From: Moringa oleifera
Taxonomy: Eukaryota; Streptophyta; Magnoliopsida; Brassicales; Moringaceae
DNA length: 64,000 nucleotides
Reading direction: 5' to 3'
Assembly: GCA_021397835.1 (NCBI GenBank)
Contig: JAJFZO010000566.1
Span: 4,774,001-4,838,000, forward strand
The notes beneath the pieces are model-generated. The model had not been told where the DNA came from. It searched no databases and saw nothing but the letters and a program-made list of their open reading frames with translations. The position numbers and the translations under genes were made by a program. The stretch's first letter is position 1; the number at the start of each line of letters is the position of its first letter. Positions 22,662-36,728 of the stretch are shown in pieces.

Positions 22662-23060
22662 TGTCATAAATAATTACAACAATGGATTCTTGGTGAATTC
22701 GGATGCCTATATGTGATATTATTGAAATTGGCAAATTTACATATAATCCACATGTGGGTTTCATAATTTAATTCAAGATTTACGCAATAAATGACATCCT
22801 CGTCAAAATTGATTTGCTACCTCATTTGGTGAGAAATTCTAACGTATACGAAAGATGATCTATCCATTTAGGCACAAATGACCTACTATTTACATAATTC
22901 AAAATATTAATTAAGCATAAATTTAAAATTTTCATTTTTTTTATAAAACTATAGATGATAGGGTCAATGAATTCTTAATAAGACATAATCAACTTAGTTG
23001 GTTAAAATAAAATTTTCATATAGTCAAGTGTCTGCATTAATAAATTAAAAAATAAACAAA

Positions 23061-23258
23061 ATGTTATATTGTCAAGCATTCTATGAGTTTGATGCTTGTG
23101 ATGAAGAATGTACTGTACTTTCTAACCAAGTTATTTTTTACGAGCTCAATACTAACTTGAGGTCCTTCTTTTTCGCTAGTCTTTATGCACTTAATCAGAA
23201 TATAGTTAAGGGTGATTCAAGAGGCAAGTCACCGAGGCGTGCAGGGGCACACTACTAA
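23061..23258 (+). other. Short unidentified frame repeated in every unit (open in G1)
   Basis: A 65-codon frame begins with an ATG about 400 bases after the G1 stop. Related sequence lies at the same place behind the 16884 pseudogene (17850-18045), G2-G6 and G8 (about 56940-57110). Diverged copies keep most of the reading frame ('FDAC.EECTVLSNQV.FY.LNT'), but conservation is no better than in nearby noncoding DNA. I do not recognise the family; it may be a fragment of an older gene or transposon. Confidence 0.3.
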
Positions 23259-26200
23259 GTTGGGCACTACTGAGCACCGATTGATTTTTATTAATATTTT
23301 TAAAAATTTTAATAAATATTTATTTAAATGTTTTTAAGTAAGGTTCACCATCAAGTTAAGTATTTTAATGTGATTTATTTACTATATTTGGAAAAGAAAA
23401 AAAAGAGTGGACCTCATAGAAGTGGCAAGGCGTTCATGTCATTTAAAGTGTTTTTTTTTTTAATTTTTAACTATTACTAATTACATGAAATGCGACAATA
23501 ATATTGATTATCTTTTTACGTATTTTTTAGATTTCAACTCATTTTTATATTTCTTTTTCAATTTCTTTGAAAATTAATAAAATATAAATCAACAATAATT
23601 TAAATTTTCAAAAATATAATATTAGTGGTTTAAATCTATTTTCATGAATTAAAATATTTTTAAAAAAATTTATAAATATAAATAAAAGACAACTTCAAAT
23701 ATTAAATCTTGTTAACAAATAAATTATTTTTTAAATGCATAAATTATTAATAAAATATTGTTAACAATAAGTGCAATAGTTATTACTGTAGACGAATGTC
23801 TTGTAACGTTAAAACTAATAAAGAAAATTACGTTCAATTATGTTAAAAATTAAATAAAGTAGTCATTTTATCAATTAAAAAATATCAAAATTTAATGTCA
23901 AAATATAATTACAGTATTTATATTAAAAATAAATTTTGAATAAAATATTACATTTTTACATAAAATATTTAAAAGTCATATTTATTTATTTTACCTAAAG
24001 CTCGTTTGACCTTGAGCCAACCTTGAATAGTCAAATACTCAATGTGCTCAATTGGTATTGTTTTTATGGATTTTACAAGCACGCTGCCTCATGGCTTAAT
24101 TTTTAATTTATACACAAATATTATGGATCAATTAATCCAACTTTTAAAATCTTGATTTATTTCACAATACAACAAAAAAGATAAAATGTTCCAACAAGCT
24201 TATAGATTTATGTTGCTTAAACATTAAATATTGTCATTTGGGTTTGTCCCAAATGGCTCTATTCAACTTATTTTACTACAACCAATGATTTTATCTTCGA
24301 GAATATATTAATTAGACGCACTTAATTAGTAACACATTTTTTCGATTTCTTGGTTGCATGATTTGAAGCCCAAATTTTTTAATTTCTTTACTTTTTTTGC
24401 TTTAATTTATATCAAAATGTCACACAAGACCATGAGCTAATTAAAATAGTCACTAAAATTTTTTTATGATGGCATAAAAAATAATCATTAAATAAGCATC
24501 CCTAATTGTAACAAAAAATTAGAGATTATGGTCGAGTCGGCTTAAGACATAGGTTATTATTTTATACTTTCAAAAAGAATGGTTTGACTTACTTTTGGCT
24601 TTTAGAAATGACTAATTATATCAAAGGAGCATACATTTTGCATAAACTTTCAATTTACGTTTCGAACTTCAATATAGTTGAATTTTACATTTTATTTGGT
24701 TTTTAATTTAATTTATATTTAATAAAAACTTAAAATTTTAAAATACTCAAATTGAAGAATTTATATAACAAATTTTGATTTAAAATTTTAAATAGATGTA
24801 AAAAAAAGACATTTAAACTATCATCATTGAAAACTTGAAAGCCTTTGAAGCTGATATATTTTTAAATCATTAAAAATTTTAAATTCTTCGAAGTTGATAT
24901 TTAAAAAAAAAAAACTTAATTATACCATTCAAAGTTTCAAAATTTTATAAAAAAATAGATTGTGATTTTAAGAATATTCAAAACTAAGCTATTGATTCAA
25001 AATAAAATGTAGAATTAATTTTTGTCATTTTCTAGACATTTTAACTATGAAAATAGGCTTAACTTTTAATATTTGGTTTGAAGTAAAATTTACTTTAGAT
25101 CAAATTAATATTTTGAGAGTAAAATTGAACCAAATTGTAGTTCAGATTTCAAATTAAATCACACTTTAAGATTACTATTCTTTTTATGTTTACCTAAATA
25201 TCAAATTATAACAAATATATAATTGATTTAAGTGAAAAATAATATATTGCATATCATACTTATCAAAATAAATTTGTGTGCATACGCACAAAAGTAAAAA
25301 TCTTTTCGTGCAACAAATTAATATTTCTAATTAAATATCTAATTTTGTCGGATTAATATTTAATCTATTATCACCGTGATCTGATCTCGAATGGAATTTT
25401 CACATTTCAAGATTTACACAAAACAAAAAAGCTGTAATAAAATAAAATCTAATTAAAGTTGATTTGCTACATCATTTGATGAGAATTTCAAACATAGACA
25501 AAGATGTCACAAAAAAATTATGATGGGATAAAATTAATTTATCTATTTAGGCAAATATAACTTAATAAAAGAAGTTGTTTTACATAGTTCAAAATGTTAA
25601 TTAAGGGTAAACTTGAAAATTTACTTTCATAGCAAGATCAATTAATTCTTAATAAAACATAATCAATTCAATTGATTAAAATAAATATTTTTGTATGATC
25701 AAGTCTTTATATTTATCAATTGAAAAATAAATAAATATTAATATAATTCTTTTCTGTTCACGTGTTTTAAATAAAAAAAAATATTATTTTTAACGTAAGT
25801 GAATATCTACCCTAAATCGGCCTAAGTATTAAGCCCATAATTTATTCGACCTATGATACTAGATTGGATATTGAGTTCAACCCATTATGGCTCTATTACA
25901 TTGATTACGTCCATTTGACCCGATAATTCTCAAAATATAAAAAGATTCTTGAATCTATGTATAGGATCAAACATTATACTTTCGGTTCTTAGTTCTTTTA
26001 AAATATCTTTTTCATCACTTTTTATTGACAGCGTTTCCAAAATCAACAACATAAATACAAAAATTTTATATTGTGTTGAATAATTTTTTTGGTAGAATTG
26101 TCTACTATGCTCTTTTGATTTATTTTTATTGATGATGTTTTTCGTAAAAATAGTCAACTATAAGATGTGTTTTAATATTTTTCATAATAATATCTCGTGA

Positions 26201-26400
26201 TTATTCATTTGTTTTATGATGTAACAACAAAAGAAAAACAAACACAAAATGTTCAAAAACACCCATAGATTTACTTTGCTTTGACATCCAATCTTATCAT
26301 TTTGGTTAAGTTTGGAATGCTTCTATTTAAGTAATTTACTTTATTGGTATACAAGATCACATAATTTTACTACTAAAACAAAAATCAAGAGATAAAAAAA

Positions 26401-26735
26401 ATTGCTAAAAATATATGATATTAAATAAAGTAAATCTAGGTGTTTGATTTTTCACCATATATAATTACGGGAAGAAATTGCTAAACATAATGTCAATCGC
26501 GGAGATAAAGAAATTGCTAAAAATATACGACACTAAACAAAGTAAATCAAAGTGTTTGACTTGTTACCGTATATAATTACGGTAAGAAATTGCTAAAACA
26601 AAGTAAATCGCAGAGGGAAAAAAATTGCTAAAAATATATGATATTAAATAAAGTAAATCTAGGTGTTTGATTTTTCATCATATGTAATTACACATTAACA
26701 TTATGCCTATATTTTGATATGTATCTATATATATA
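26401..26735 (+). promoter_or_regulatory. G2 promoter modules and TATA box
   Basis: Modules start at 26401, 26513 and 26624; the TATA-like TATATATATA is at 26726-26735. Organisation is as in G1, with one or two bases removed from each module. Confidence 0.6.
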
Positions 26736-26808
26736 GATGCATATGTGATGTCATTTTCAAACATTTTCTCGACAAGTATTTCCCGAGAACGTGACAAGGA
26801 GAAACAAG

Positions 26809-27351
26809 ATGAAGATTTCCTTCTCATCCTTGATCTTCACCTTTCTTGTTTTCTTCTTTTCACTTCAATGTTTCGTAAGCTCTAGCATCATCCAAGATTC
26901 ATGCCAACAAGCGGCGAAAAGCAGTCCCAATGTGAAGTATGATTTTTGCGTTGCATCTCTTTCATCAAGTTTCGGTGGTCAAACAGCAACCCTAGAAGGA
27001 TTAACAAGTATCGCTGTTGATCTAACCATATCGAAAGCAACAAAGATCGGTGCATACGCATCGCGACTTTCTAAAAAGCGAAAGTACAACGAGCCGACCA
27101 AAAATGCCTTGAAAGATTGCTCTACTAGTTACTCGGATGCAAAGGCTTCACTAACCGAAGCTTCATCTGCTATTAAGGCTAAAGCTTACGGAACGGCTAA
27201 TATAAAGTTGAGTGCTGCAATGGATGCTTCATCTAACTGTGAAGGTGGTTTCAAGGAGGCAGGAGGTGGATCGTCTCCGTTGACAAATGAAAATAAATTT
27301 TACTATGAATCGATTGCGATTCCTCTTGCTTTTACCAATATGTTACATTGA
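26809..27351 (+). CDS. G2: secreted PMEI-fold protein, identical to G1
   Basis: The protein is the same 180 residues as G1, and by eye the coding DNA is identical. The start ATG is at 26809. The short frame behind it (27751-27909) is cut by a TGA at its codon 53, where G1 has TCA. Confidence 0.92.
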   Translation: MKISFSSLIFTFLVFFFSLQCFVSSSIIQDSCQQAAKSSPNVKYDFCVASLSSSFGGQTATLEGLTSIAVDLTISKATKIGAYASRLSKKRKYNEPTKNALKDCSTSYSDAKASLTEASSAIKAKAYGTANIKLSAAMDASSNCEGGFKEAGGGSSPLTNENKFYYESIAIPLAFTNMLH

Positions 27352-30300
27352 TGTCATAAATAATTACAACAATGGATTCTTGGTGAATTCGGATGCCTAT
27401 ATGTGATATTATTGAAATTGGCAAATTTACATATAATCCACATGTGGGTTTCATAATTTAATTCAAGATTTACGCAATAAATGACATCCTCGTCAAAATT
27501 GATTTGCTACCTCATTTGGTGAGAAATTCTAACGTATACGAAAGATGATCTATCCATTTAGGCACAAATGACCTACTATTTACATAATTCAAAATATTAA
27601 TTAAGCATAAATTTAAAATTTTCATTTTTTTTATAAAACTATAGATGATAGGGTCAATGAATTCTTAATATGACATAATCAACTTAGTTGGTTAAAATAA
27701 AATTTTCATATAGTCAAGTGTCTGCATTAATAAATTAAAAAATAAACAAAATGTTATATTGTCAAGCATTCTATGAGTTTGATGCTTGTGATGAAGAATG
27801 TACTGTACTTTCTAACCAAGTTATTTTTTACGAGCTCAATACTAACTTGAGGTCCTTCTTTTTCGCTAGTCTTTATGCACTTAATCAGAATATAGTTAAG
27901 GGTGATTGAAGAGGCAAGTCACCGAGGCGTGCAGGGGCACACTACTAAGTTGGGCACTACTGAGCACCGATTGATTTTTATTAATATTTTTAAAAATTTT
28001 AATAAATATTTATTTAAATGTTTTTAAGTAAGGTTCACCATCAAGTTAAGTATTTTAATGTGATTTATTTACTATATTTGGAAAAGAAAAAAAAGAGTGG
28101 ACCTCATAGAAGTGGCAAGGCGTTCATGTCATTTAAAGTGTTTTTTTTTTTAATTTTTAACTATTACTAATTACATGAAATGCGACAATAATATTGATTA
28201 TCTTTTTACGTATTTTTTAGATTTCAACTCATTTTTATATTTCTTTTTCAATTTCTTTGAAAATTAATAAAATATAAATCAACAATAATTTAAATTTTCA
28301 AAAATATAATATTAGTGGTTTAAATCTATTTTCATGAATTAAAATATTTTTAAAAAAATTTATAAATATAAATAAAAGACAACTTCAAATATTAAATCTT
28401 GTTAACAAATAAATTATTTTTTAAATGCATAAATTATTAATAAAATATTGTTAACAATAAGTGCAATAGTTATTACTGTAGACGAATGTCTTGTAACGTT
28501 AAAACTAATAAAGAAAATTACGTTCAATTATGTTAAAAATTAAATAAAGTAGTCATTTTATCAATTAAAAAATATCAAAATTTAATGTCAAAATATAATT
28601 ACAGTATTTATATTAAAAATAAATTTTGAATAAAATATTACATTTTTACATAAAATATTTAAAAGTCATATTTATTTATTTTACCTAAAGCTCGTTTGAC
28701 CTTGAGCCAACCTTGAATAGTCAAATACTCAATGTGCTCAATTGGTATTGTTTTTATGGATTTTACAAGCACGCTGCCTCATGGCTTAATTTTTAATTTA
28801 TACACAAATATTATGGATCAATTAATCCAACTTTTAAAATCTTGATTTATTTCACAATACAACAAAAAAGATAAAATGTTCCAACAAGCTTATAGATTTA
28901 TGTTGCTTAAACATTAAATATTGTCATTTGGGTTTGTCCCAAATGGCTCTATTCAACTTATTTTACTACAACCAATGATTTTATCTTTGAGAATATATTA
29001 ATTAGACGCACTTAATTAGTAACACATTTTTTCGATTTCTTGGTTGCATGATTTGAAGCCCAAATTTTTTAATTTCTTTACTTTTTTTGCTTTAATTTAT
29101 ATCAAAATGTCACACAAGACCATGAGCTAATTAAAATAGTCACTAAAATTTTTTTATGATGGCATAAAAAATAATCATTAAATAAGCATCCCTAATTGTA
29201 ATAAAAAATTAGAGATTATGGTCGAGTCGGCTTAAGACATAGGTTATTATTTTATACTTTCAAAAAGAATGGTTTGACTTACTTTTGGCTTTTAGAAATG
29301 ACTAATTATATCAAAGGAGCATACATTTTGCATAAACTTTCAATTTACGTTTCGAACTTCAATATAGTTGAATTTTACATTTTATTTGGTTTTTAATTTA
29401 ATTTATATTTAATAAAAACTTAAAATTTTAAAATACTCAAATTGAAGAATTTATATAACAAATTTTGATTTAAAATTTTAAATAGATGTAAAAAAAAGAC
29501 ATTTAAGCTATCATCATTGAAAACTTGAAAGCCTTTGAAGCTGATATATTTTTAAATCATTAAAAATTTTAAATTCTTCGAAGTTGATATTTAAAAAAAA
29601 AAACTTAATTACACCATTCAAAGTTTCAAAATTTTATAAAAAAATAGATTGTGATTTTAAGAATATTCAAAACTAAGCTATTGATTCAAAATAAAATGTA
29701 GAATTAATTTTTGTCATTTTCTAGACATTTTAACTATGAAAATAGGCTTAACTTTTAATATTTGGTTTGAAGTAAAATTTACTTTAGATCAAATTAATAT
29801 TTTGAGAGTAAAATTGAACCAAATTGTAGTTCAGGGTTCAAATTAAATAACACTTTAAGATTACTATTCTTTTTATGTTTACCTAAATATCAAATTATAA
29901 CAAATATATAATTGATTTAAGTGAAAAATAATATATTGCATATCATACTTATCAAAATAAATTTGTGTGCATACGCACAAAAGTAAAAATCTTTTCGTGC
30001 AACAAATTAATATTTCTAATTAAATATCTAATTTTGTCGGATTAATATTTAATCTATTATCACCGTGATCTGATCTCGAATGGAATTTTCACATTTCACG
30101 ATTTACACAAAACAAAAAAGCTGTAATAAAATAAAATCTAATTAAAGTTGATTTGCTACATCATTTGATGAGAATTTCAAACATAGACAAAGATGTCACA
30201 AAAAAATTATGATGGGATAAAATTAATTTATCTATTTAGGCAAATATAACTTAATAAAAGAAGTTGTTTTACATAGTTCAAAATGTTAATTAAGGGTAAA

Positions 30301-31496
30301 CTTGAAAATTTACTTTCATAGCAAGATCAATTAATTCTTAATAAAACATAATCAATTCAGTTGATTAAAATAAATATTTTTGTATGATCAAGTCTTTATA
30401 TTTATCAATTGAAAAATAAATAAATATTAATATAATTCTTTTCTGTTCACGTGTTTTAAATAAAAAAAATATTATTTTTAACGTAAGTGAATATCTACCC
30501 TAAATCGGCCTAAGTATTAAGCCCATAATTTATTCGACCTATGATACTAGATTGGATATTGAGTTCAACCCATTATGGCTCTATTACATTGATTACGTCC
30601 ATTTGACCCGATAATTCTCAAAATATAAAAAGATTCTTGAATCTATGTATAGGATCAAACATTATACTTTCAGTTGTTAGTTCTTTTAAAATATCTTTTT
30701 CATCACTTTTTATTGACAGCGTTTTCAAAATCAACAACATAAATACAAAAATTTTATATTGTGTTGAATAATTTTTTTGGTAGAATTGTCTACTATGCTC
30801 TTTTGATTTATTTTTATTGATGATGTTTTTCGTAAAAATAGTCAACTATAAGATGTGTTTTAATATTTTTCATAATAATGTCTCGTGATTATTCATTTGT
30901 TTTATGATGTAACAACAAAAGAAAAACAAACACAAAATGTTCAAAAACACCCCTAGATTTACTTTGCTTTGACATCCAATCTTATCATTTTGGTTAAGTT
31001 TGGAATGCTTCTATTTAACTAATTTACTTTATTGGTATACAAGATCACATAATTTTACTACTAAAACAAAAATCAAGAGATAAAAAAAATTGCTAAAAAT
31101 ATATGATATTAAATAAAGTAAATCTAGGTGTTTGATTTTTCACCATATATAATTACGGGAAGAAATTGCTAAACATAATGTCAATCGCGGAGATAAAGAA
31201 ATTGCTAAAAATATATGACACTAAACAAAGTAAATCAAAGTGTTTGACTTGTTACCGTATATAATTACGGTAAGAAATTGCTAAAACAAAGTAAATCGCA
31301 GAGGGAAAAAAATTGCTAAAAATATATGATATTAAATAAAGTAAATCTAGGTGTTTGATTTTTCATCATATGTAATTACACATTAACATTATGCCTATAT
31401 TTTGATATGTATCTATATATATAGATGCATATGTGATGTCATTTTCAAACATTTTCTCGACAAGTATTTCCCGAGAACGTGACAAGGAGAAACAAG
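27352..31496. repeat. Spacer of unit 2 (G2 to G3)
   Basis: Gene-to-gene distance is 4688 bases. Content is the same as in unit 1 with only scattered base changes. The truncated short frame is at 27751-27909, the hairpin near 28925, and the - strand frame at 30618-30845. Confidence 0.8.
31089..31423 (+). promoter_or_regulatory. G3 promoter modules and TATA box
   Basis: Three modules begin at 31089; TATATATATA is at 31414-31423. Confidence 0.6.
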
Positions 31497-32039
31497 ATGA
31501 AGATTTCCTTCTCATCCTTGATCTTCACCTTTCTTGTTTTCTTCTTTTCACTTCAATGTTTCGTAAGCTCTAGCATCATCCAAGATTCATGCCAACAAGC
31601 GGCGAAAAGCAGTCCCAATGTGAAGTATGATTTTTGCGTTGCATCTCTTTCATCAAGTTTCGGTGGTCAAACAGCAACCCTAGAAGGATTAACAAGTATC
31701 GCTGTTGATCTAACCATATCGAAAGCAACAAAGATCGGTGCATACGCATCGCGACTTTCTAAAAAGCGAAAGTACAACGAGCCGACCAAAAATGCCTTGA
31801 AAGATTGCTCTACTAGTTACTCGGATGCAAAGGCTTCACTAACCGAAGCTTCATCTGCTATTAAGGCTAAAGCTTACGGAACGGCTAATATAAAGTTGAG
31901 TGCTGCAATGGATGCTTCATCTAACTGTGAAGGTGGTTTCAAGGAGGCAGGAGGTGGATCGTCTCCGTTGACAAATGAAAATAAATTTTACTATGAATCG
32001 ATTGCGATTCCTCTTGCTTTTACCAATATGTTACATTGA
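31497..32039 (+). CDS. G3: secreted PMEI-fold protein, identical to G1
   Basis: It is identical in protein to G1 and G2, and the coding DNA appears identical too. The start ATG is at 31497. Confidence 0.92.
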   Translation: MKISFSSLIFTFLVFFFSLQCFVSSSIIQDSCQQAAKSSPNVKYDFCVASLSSSFGGQTATLEGLTSIAVDLTISKATKIGAYASRLSKKRKYNEPTKNALKDCSTSYSDAKASLTEASSAIKAKAYGTANIKLSAAMDASSNCEGGFKEAGGGSSPLTNENKFYYESIAIPLAFTNMLH

Positions 32040-35000
32040 TGTCATAAATAATTACAACAATGGATTCTTGGTGAATTCGGATGCCTATATGTGATATTAT
32101 TGAAATTGGCAAATTTACATATAATCCACATGTGGGTTTCATAATTTAATTCAAGATTTACGCAATAAATGACATCCTCGTCAAAATTGATTTGCTACCT
32201 CATTTGGTGAGAAATTCTAACGTATACGAAAGATGATCTATCCATTTAGGCACAAATGACCTACTATTTACATAATTCAAAATATTAATTAAGCATAAAT
32301 TTAAAATTTTCATTTTTTTTATAAAACTATAGATGATAGGGTCAATGAATTCTTAATAAGACATAATCAACTTAGTTGGTTAAAATAAAATTTTCATATA
32401 GTCAAGTGTCTGCATTAATAAATTAAAAAATAAACAAAATGTTATATTGTCAAGCATTCTATGAGTTTGATGCTTGTGATGAAGAATGTACTGTACTTTC
32501 TAACCAAGTTATTTTTTACGAGCTCAATACTAACTTGAGGTCCTTCTTTTTCGCTAGTCTTTATGCACTTAATCAGAATATAGTTAAGGGTGATTGAAGA
32601 GGCAAGTCACCGAGGCGTGCAGGGGCACACTACTAAGTTGGGCACTACTGAGCACCGATTGATTTTTATTAATATTTTTAAAAATTTTAATAAATATTTA
32701 TTTAAATGTTTTTAAGTAAGGTTCACCATCAAGTTAAGTATTTTAATGTGATTTATTTACTATATTTGGAAAAGAAAAAAAAGAGTGGACCTCATAGAAG
32801 TGGCAAGGCGTTCATGTCATTTAAAGTGTTTTTTTTTTTAATTTTTAACTATTACTAATTACATGAAATGCGACAATAATATTGATTATCTTTTTACGTA
32901 TTTTTTAGATTTCAACTCATTTTTATATTTCTTTTTCAATTTCTTTGAAAATTAATAAAATATAAATCAACAATAATTTAAATTTTCAAAAATATAATAT
33001 TAGTGGTTTAAATCTATTTTCATGAATTAAAATATTTTTAAAAAAATTTATAAATATAAATAAAAGACAACTTCAAATATTAAATCTTGTTAACAAATAA
33101 ATTATTTTTTAAATGCATAAATTATTAATAAAATATTGTTAACAATAAGTGCAATAGTTATTACTGTAGACGAATGTCTTGTAACGTTAAAACTAATAAA
33201 GAAAATTACGTTCAATTATGTTAAAAATTAAATAAAGTAGTCATTTTATCAATTAAAAAATATCAAAATTTAATGTCAAAATATAATTACAGTATTTATA
33301 TTAAAAATAAATTTTGAATAAAATATTACATTTTTACATAAAATATTTAAAAGTCATATTTATTTATTTTACCTAAAGCTCGTTTGACCTTGAGCCAACC
33401 TTGAATAGTCAAATACTCAATGTGCTCAATTGGTATTGTTTTTATGGATTTTACAAGCACGCTGCCTCATGGCTTAATTTTTAATTTATACACATATATT
33501 ATGGATCAATTAATCCAACTTTTAAAATCTTGATTTATTTCACAATACAACAAAAAAGATAAAATGTTCCAACAAGCTTATAGATTTATGTTGCTTAAAC
33601 ATTAAATATTGTCATTTGGGTTTGTCCCAAATGGCTCTATTCAACTTATTTTACTACAACCAATGATTTTATCTTTGAGAATATATTAATTAGACGCACT
33701 TAATTAGTAACACATTTTTTCGATTTCTTGGTTGCATGATTTGAAGCCCAAATTTTTTAATTTCTTTACTTTTTTTGCTTTAATTTATATCAAAATGTCA
33801 CACAAGACCATGAGCTAATTAAAATAGTCACTAAAATTTTTTTATGATGGCATAAAAAATAATCATTAAATAAGCATCCCTAATTGTAATAAAAAATTAG
33901 AGATTATGGTCGAGTCGGCTTAAGACATAGGTTATTATTTTATACTTTCAAAAAGAATGGTTTGACTTACTTTTGGCTTTTAGAAATGACTAATTATATC
34001 AAAGGAGCATACATTTTGCATAAACTTTCAATTTACGTTTCGAACTTCAATATAGTTGAATTTTACATTTTATTTGGTTTTTAATTTAATTTATATTTAA
34101 TAAAAACTTAAAATTTTAAAATACTCAAATTGAAGAATTTATATAACAAATTTTGATTTAAAATTTTAAATAGATGTAAAAAAAAGACATTTAAGCTATC
34201 ATCATTGAAAACTTGAAAGCCTTTGAAGCTGATATATTTTTAAATCATTAAAAATTTTAAATTCTTCGAAGTTGATATTTAAAAAAAAAAACTTAATTAC
34301 ACCATTCAAAGTTTCAAAATTTTATAAAAAAATAGATTGTGATTTTAAGAATATTCAAAACTAAGCTATTGATTCAAAATAAAATGTAGAATTAATTTTT
34401 GTCATTTTCTAGACATTTTAACTATGAAAATAGGCTTAACTTTTAATATTTGGTTTGAAGTAAAATTTACTTTAGATCAAATTAATATTTTGAGAGTAAA
34501 ATTGAACCAAATTGTAGTTCAGGGTTCAAATTAAATAACACTTTAAGATTACTATTCTTTTTATGTTTACCTAAATATCAAATTATAACAAATATATAAT
34601 TGATTTAAGTGAAAAATAATATATTGCATATCATACTTATCAAAATAAATTTGTGTGCATACGCACAAAAGTAAAAATCTTTTCGTGCAACAAATTAATA
34701 TTTCTAATTAAATATCTAATTTTGTCGGATTAATATTTAATCTATTATCACCGTGATCTGATCTCGAATGGAATTTTCACATTTCACGATTTACACAAAA
34801 CAAAAAAGCTGTAATAAAATAAAATCTAATTAAAGTTGATTTGCTACATCATTTGATGAGAATTTCAAACATAGACAAAGATGTCACAAAAAAATTATGA
34901 TGGGATAAAATTAATTTATCTATTTAGGCAAATATAACTTAATAAAAGAAGTTGTTTTACATAGTTCAAAATGTTAATTAAGGATAAACTTGAAAATTTA

Positions 35001-36185
35001 CTTTCATAGCAAGATCAATTAATTCTTAATAAAACATAATCAATTCAGTTGATTAAAATAAATATTTTTGTATGATCAAGTCTTTATATTTATCAATTGA
35101 AAAATAAATAAATATTAATATAATTCTTTTCTGTTCACGTGTTTTAAATAAATAAAAATATTATTGTTAACGTAAGTGAATATCTACCCTAAATCGGCCT
35201 AAGTGTTAAGCCCATAATTTATTCGACCTATGATACTAGATTGGATATTGAGTTCAACCCATTATGGCTCTATTACATTGATTACGTCCATTTGACCCGA
35301 TAATTCTCAAAATATAAAAAGATTCTTGAATCTATGTATAGGATCAAACATTATACTTTCGGTTGTTAGTTCTTTTAAAATATCTTTTTCATCACTTTTT
35401 ATTGACAGCGTTTCCAAAATCAACAACATAAATACAAAAATTTTATATTGTCTTGAATAATTTTTTTGGTAGAATTGTCTACTATGCTCTTTTGATTTAT
35501 TTTTATTGATGATGTTTTTCGTAAAAATAGTCAACTATAAGATGTGTTTTAATATTTTTCATAATAATGTCTCGTGATTATTCATTTGTTTTATGATGTA
35601 ACAACAAAAGAAAAACAAACACAAAATGTTCAAAAACACTCCCTAGATTTACTTTGCTTTGACATCCAATCTTATCATTTTGGTTAAGTTTGGAATGCTT
35701 CTATTTAAGTAATTTACTTTATTGGTATACAAGATCACATAATTTTACTACTAAAACAAAAATCAAGAGATAAAAAAATTGCTAAAAATATATGATATTA
35801 AATAAAGTAAATCTAGGTGTTTGATTTTTCACCATATATAATTACGGGAAGAAATTGCTAAACATAATGTCAATCGCGGAGATAAAGAAATTGCTAAAAA
35901 TATATGACACTAAACAAAGTAAATCAAAGTGTTTGACTTGTTACCGTATATAATTACGGTAAGAAATTGCTAAAACAAAGTAAATCGCAGAGGGAAAAAA
36001 ATTGCTAAAAATATATGATATTAAATAAAGTAAATCTAGGTGTTTGATTTTTCATCATATGTAATTACACATTAACATTATGCCTATATTTTGATATGTA
36101 TCTATATATATAGATGCATATGTGATGTCATTTTCAAACATTTTCTCGACAAGTATTTCCCGAGAACGTGACAAGGAGAAACAAG
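32040..36185. repeat. Spacer of unit 3 (G3 to G4)
   Basis: Gene-to-gene distance is 4689 bases; content is as in unit 2. It carries 'acacatatattatgg' near 33490 where units 1 and 2 have 'acacaaatattatgg'; units 4 and 5 share the unit 3 form. Confidence 0.8.
35778..36112 (+). promoter_or_regulatory. G4 promoter modules and TATA box
   Basis: Three modules begin at 35778; TATATATATA is at 36103-36112. Confidence 0.6.
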
Positions 36186-36728
36186 ATGAAGATTTCCTTC
36201 TCATCCTTGATCTTCACCTTTCTTGTTTTCTTCTTTTCACTTCAATGTTTCGTAAGCTCTAGCATCATCCAAGATTCATGCCAACAAGCGGCGAAAAGCA
36301 GTCCCAATGTGAAGTATGATTTTTGCGTTGCATCTCTTTCATCAAGTTTTGGTGGTCAAACAGCAACCCTAGAAGGATTAACAAGTATCGCTGTTGATCT
36401 AACCATATCGAAAGCAACAAAGATCGGTGCATACGCATCGCGACTTTCTAAAAAGCGAAAGTACAACGAGCCGACCAAAAATGCCTTGAAAGATTGCTCT
36501 ACTAGTTACTCGGATGCAAAGGCTTCACTAACCGAAGCTTCATCTGCTATTAAGGCTAAAGCTTACGGAACGGCTAATATAAAGTTGAGTGCTGCAATGG
36601 ATGCTTCATCTAACTGTGAAGGTGGTTTCAAGGAGGCAGGAGGTGGATCGTCTCCGTTGACAAATGAAAATAAATTTTACTATGAATCGATTGCGATTCC
36701 TCTTGCTTTTACCAATATGTTACATTGA
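36186..36728 (+). CDS. G4: secreted PMEI-fold protein, same protein as G1
   Basis: The protein is identical to G1. One silent difference is visible in the coding DNA (TTT in place of TTC in 'SSSFGG', near 36350). Confidence 0.92.
   Translation: MKISFSSLIFTFLVFFFSLQCFVSSSIIQDSCQQAAKSSPNVKYDFCVASLSSSFGGQTATLEGLTSIAVDLTISKATKIGAYASRLSKKRKYNEPTKNALKDCSTSYSDAKASLTEASSAIKAKAYGTANIKLSAAMDASSNCEGGFKEAGGGSSPLTNENKFYYESIAIPLAFTNMLH

Larger units (their letters stand above)
22662..26808. repeat. Spacer of unit 1 (G1 to G2)
   Basis: Unit length gene-to-gene is 4690 bases. The spacer holds the short frame at 23061, AT-rich sequence, a perfect small hairpin (CATTTGGG at 24235-24242, CCCAAATG at 24248-24255), the G2 upstream flank and the G2 promoter. 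No other gene is visible; the - strand frame at 25930-26157 is a shortened form of 21130-21465. Confidence 0.8.

Noticed and set aside
24235..24255. Perfect CATTTGGG/CCCAAATG hairpin as a possible small-RNA gene
   Set aside because: The stem is only 8 bp, and diverged units have mismatched versions, so there is no sign of a conserved RNA.
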